Source: Lachnospira sp.
GTDB lineage: Bacteria > Bacillota > Clostridia > Lachnospirales > Lachnospiraceae
Length of the DNA stretch: 32,705 nt
Assembly: GCA_017621205.1 (NCBI GenBank)
Contig: JAGATQ010000009.1
Coordinates: forward strand, 1 to 32,705
Direction: 5' to 3'
The notes beneath the pieces were generated by a model. That model saw nothing but the letters and a program-made list of their open reading frames with translations, made no database searches and had not been told where the DNA came from. The position numbers and the translations under genes were made by a program. Positions 31,626 to 32,705 of the stretch are shown here, piece by piece. Numbering within the stretch: position 1 is the stretch's first letter; every line of letters starts with the position of its first letter.

Positions 31626-32705
31626 TCAATTCCTCGGTAATTTTATATGGTTATCAATTTTATTCCATATACAATTGTATATGATGGCACCCAAATAAGA
31701 AGTGAAAAACACAAAAATTATCAATATTGGAATCAATCTGCAATACGGATGTCCAAAACCAGTATGAACAGATATTTTTTCAATTAAATCTAAAATTCCA
31801 GCATGGAAAAGATAAATTAAAAAGGTATATGAAGACAATTTATAAAAATTTCCATTTATATGCATAAATGAAAACCCTGCAAAAATAAAAATTGAAGCAA
31901 GCGTAATCACTGGATTAGCAGGACCAATAAGAGAGTATTTTTCAGCATCCTCGGAAATACCTGCCATAGTATGTCTATATTGAACATAGGCAACCACTAT
32001 TTCCAGTAAGATTCCAATTACAATAAAGAAACACCCCTTACTGTTGTTTTTTCCTGTCTGTTCTGATAACCTTCTTAATTCATAACCTACCATTACATAG
32101 CCAAGATAACAAAATGATCTGCCAATATCCCATTGCAGAAGATATGTCCCCGTCCATATACTTAAATTCCCAAAAAGCAAAAATAGCCACGCAATTTTAG
32201 AAAATGTTTTTTCCGTAACAGTCCCTTTAAAAATAATTAAAACAGGAATAAGCAAATAAATTCCTATCAACATATAAACATACCACATGTGATAAAATGG
32301 TCTTCCAACAATCAGGCTTTTGATAATTGAAATGCAAGACTTCCAATCATCAATATTATGCCAAAGTTTTAAAAATATCTCATAAGCAATATATAAAACA
32401 GTAAAAATAATAACCGGAATCCCTATTTTGAAAAAGCTTTTTCTATAAAAATACTTATAGTTACTATTCTTCTCATTTGTTAAAAGAAATGCCCCCGATA
32501 GCATAAGAAAACAAGGAACAGCAAACCTGCTTAATGTATTATATAAAATAACTATCATAATATAGGCATTTGAATACACCTGTCCATCGTTATCCGCACT
32601 AGTAATAGGTGTTTTATATGTAGCACTGACATGAATCGTAATAATTGCAATTGCACAAATTATTCTTAATAAGTCATAATTTGTCTGTCTGTCTGTCTGT
32701 CTGTC
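31626..32705 (-). CDS. Acyltransferase-3 family membrane protein, 5' end beyond the window
   Basis: At least 359 codons are present, open to the right edge. The frame reads through the TGTC tract (as ...RQTDRQT) into NYDLLRIICAIAIITIHVSA, the standard first membrane helix of acyltransferase-3 proteins. About ten membrane segments follow (for example RFAVPCFLMLSGAFLL, HMWYVYMLIGIYLLIPVLII, FLIYLFHAGILDLIEKI). The His of ITIHV and the R-x-x-x-P of SRFAVP match the usual active region. These enzymes O-acylate surface polysaccharides, teichoic acids or antibiotics. The GTG at 32577-32579 could serve as an internal start but would remove the first helix, so the true start probably lies beyond the tract. 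The gene is more AT-rich than the housekeeping genes. Confidence 0.82.
   Translation of the reverse strand, partial: DRQTDRQTNYDLLRIICAIAIITIHVSATYKTPITSADNDGQVYSNAYIMIVILYNTLSRFAVPCFLMLSGAFLLTNEKNSNYKYFYRKSFFKIGIPVIIFTVLYIAYEIFLKLWHNIDDWKSCISIIKSLIVGRPFYHMWYVYMLIGIYLLIPVLIIFKGTVTEKTFSKIAWLFLLFGNLSIWTGTYLLQWDIGRSFCYLGYVMVGYELRRLSEQTGKNNSKGCFFIVIGILLEIVVAYVQYRHTMAGISEDAEKYSLIGPANPVITLASIFIFAGFSFMHINGNFYKLSSYTFLIYLFHAGILDLIEKISVHTGFGHPYCRLIPILIIFVFFTSYLGAIIYNCIWNKIDNHIKLPRN
32682..32705. repeat. (TGTC)n tetranucleotide tract, at least six units, running off the window
   Basis: Six uninterrupted TGTC units end exactly at the window edge; the full length is unknown. On the coding (minus) strand it is a GACA tract in the 5' part of the acyltransferase frame. 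Because the unit is four bases, gain or loss of a unit shifts the reading frame. Confidence 0.9.

Overview
This window looks like chromosomal DNA from a low-to-mid GC member of the Clostridia, most likely Lachnospiraceae. The evidence is gene content and style: AAGGAGG-type ribosome binding sites, a CmpB-type membrane protein, Rpn and AAA-ATPase/PDDEXK_9 family ORFans, DUF2589 proteins, a GHKL/LytTR two-component pair and short clostridial rho-independent terminators. No rRNA, tRNA, CRISPR array or insertion sequence with a transposase was found.

Positions 1-16503 are mostly housekeeping and all on the minus strand. Reading from high to low coordinates: a CLC-type channel/antiporter, a secreted GH25 lysozyme with Big_2-like domains, deoB and pyrimidine-nucleoside phosphorylase (nucleoside salvage), a D,D-carboxypeptidase, a calcineurin-like phosphoesterase, scpA-scpB (chromosome segregation), cardiolipin synthase with a strong terminator, a lipoprotein D,D-carboxypeptidase, an HD-domain hydrolase, a large Xaa-Pro aminopeptidase, a CmpB-family membrane protein and an ABC-2-type permease interrupted by an in-frame stop. 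Several minus-strand genes end inside inverted repeats, and the gaps hold a MITE-like 165-bp element, an 87-bp tandem repeat and two near-identical palindromes.

Positions 16683-26865 are accessory. A radical SAM/SPASM/TPR protein sits 24 bp behind a 251-aa protein that joins a chagasin-like domain to four copies of a Y-G-Y-[PA]-C...M-P-Y repeat. This is a strong candidate for a repetitive ribosomally made, radical-SAM-modified peptide. Divergent to it are a GHKL sensor kinase and a YiiX-like papain-fold peptidase. Next, on the minus strand, is a compact cluster: a CdtB-like nuclease with no signal peptide, a DUF2589 protein, a probable second DUF2589-family protein, a coiled-coil protein and an XRE regulator. 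A LytTR response regulator lies divergent to the nuclease, and a secreted membrane-anchored protein follows.

Positions 26945-32705 hold a DegT-type sugar aminotransferase broken by one in-frame TAG, an AAA-ATPase/PDDEXK_9 protein, a small XRE regulator and an Rpn-family nuclease. The last gene is a partial acyltransferase-3 gene whose 5' end runs into at least six TGTC units at the right edge, a likely phase-variation tract. The AAA-ATPase and Rpn genes share an identical 17-bp promoter-region block.

The best candidates for undescribed biology are the chagasin-like/YGYPC-repeat plus radical SAM pair, and the CdtB-like nuclease plus DUF2589 cluster.
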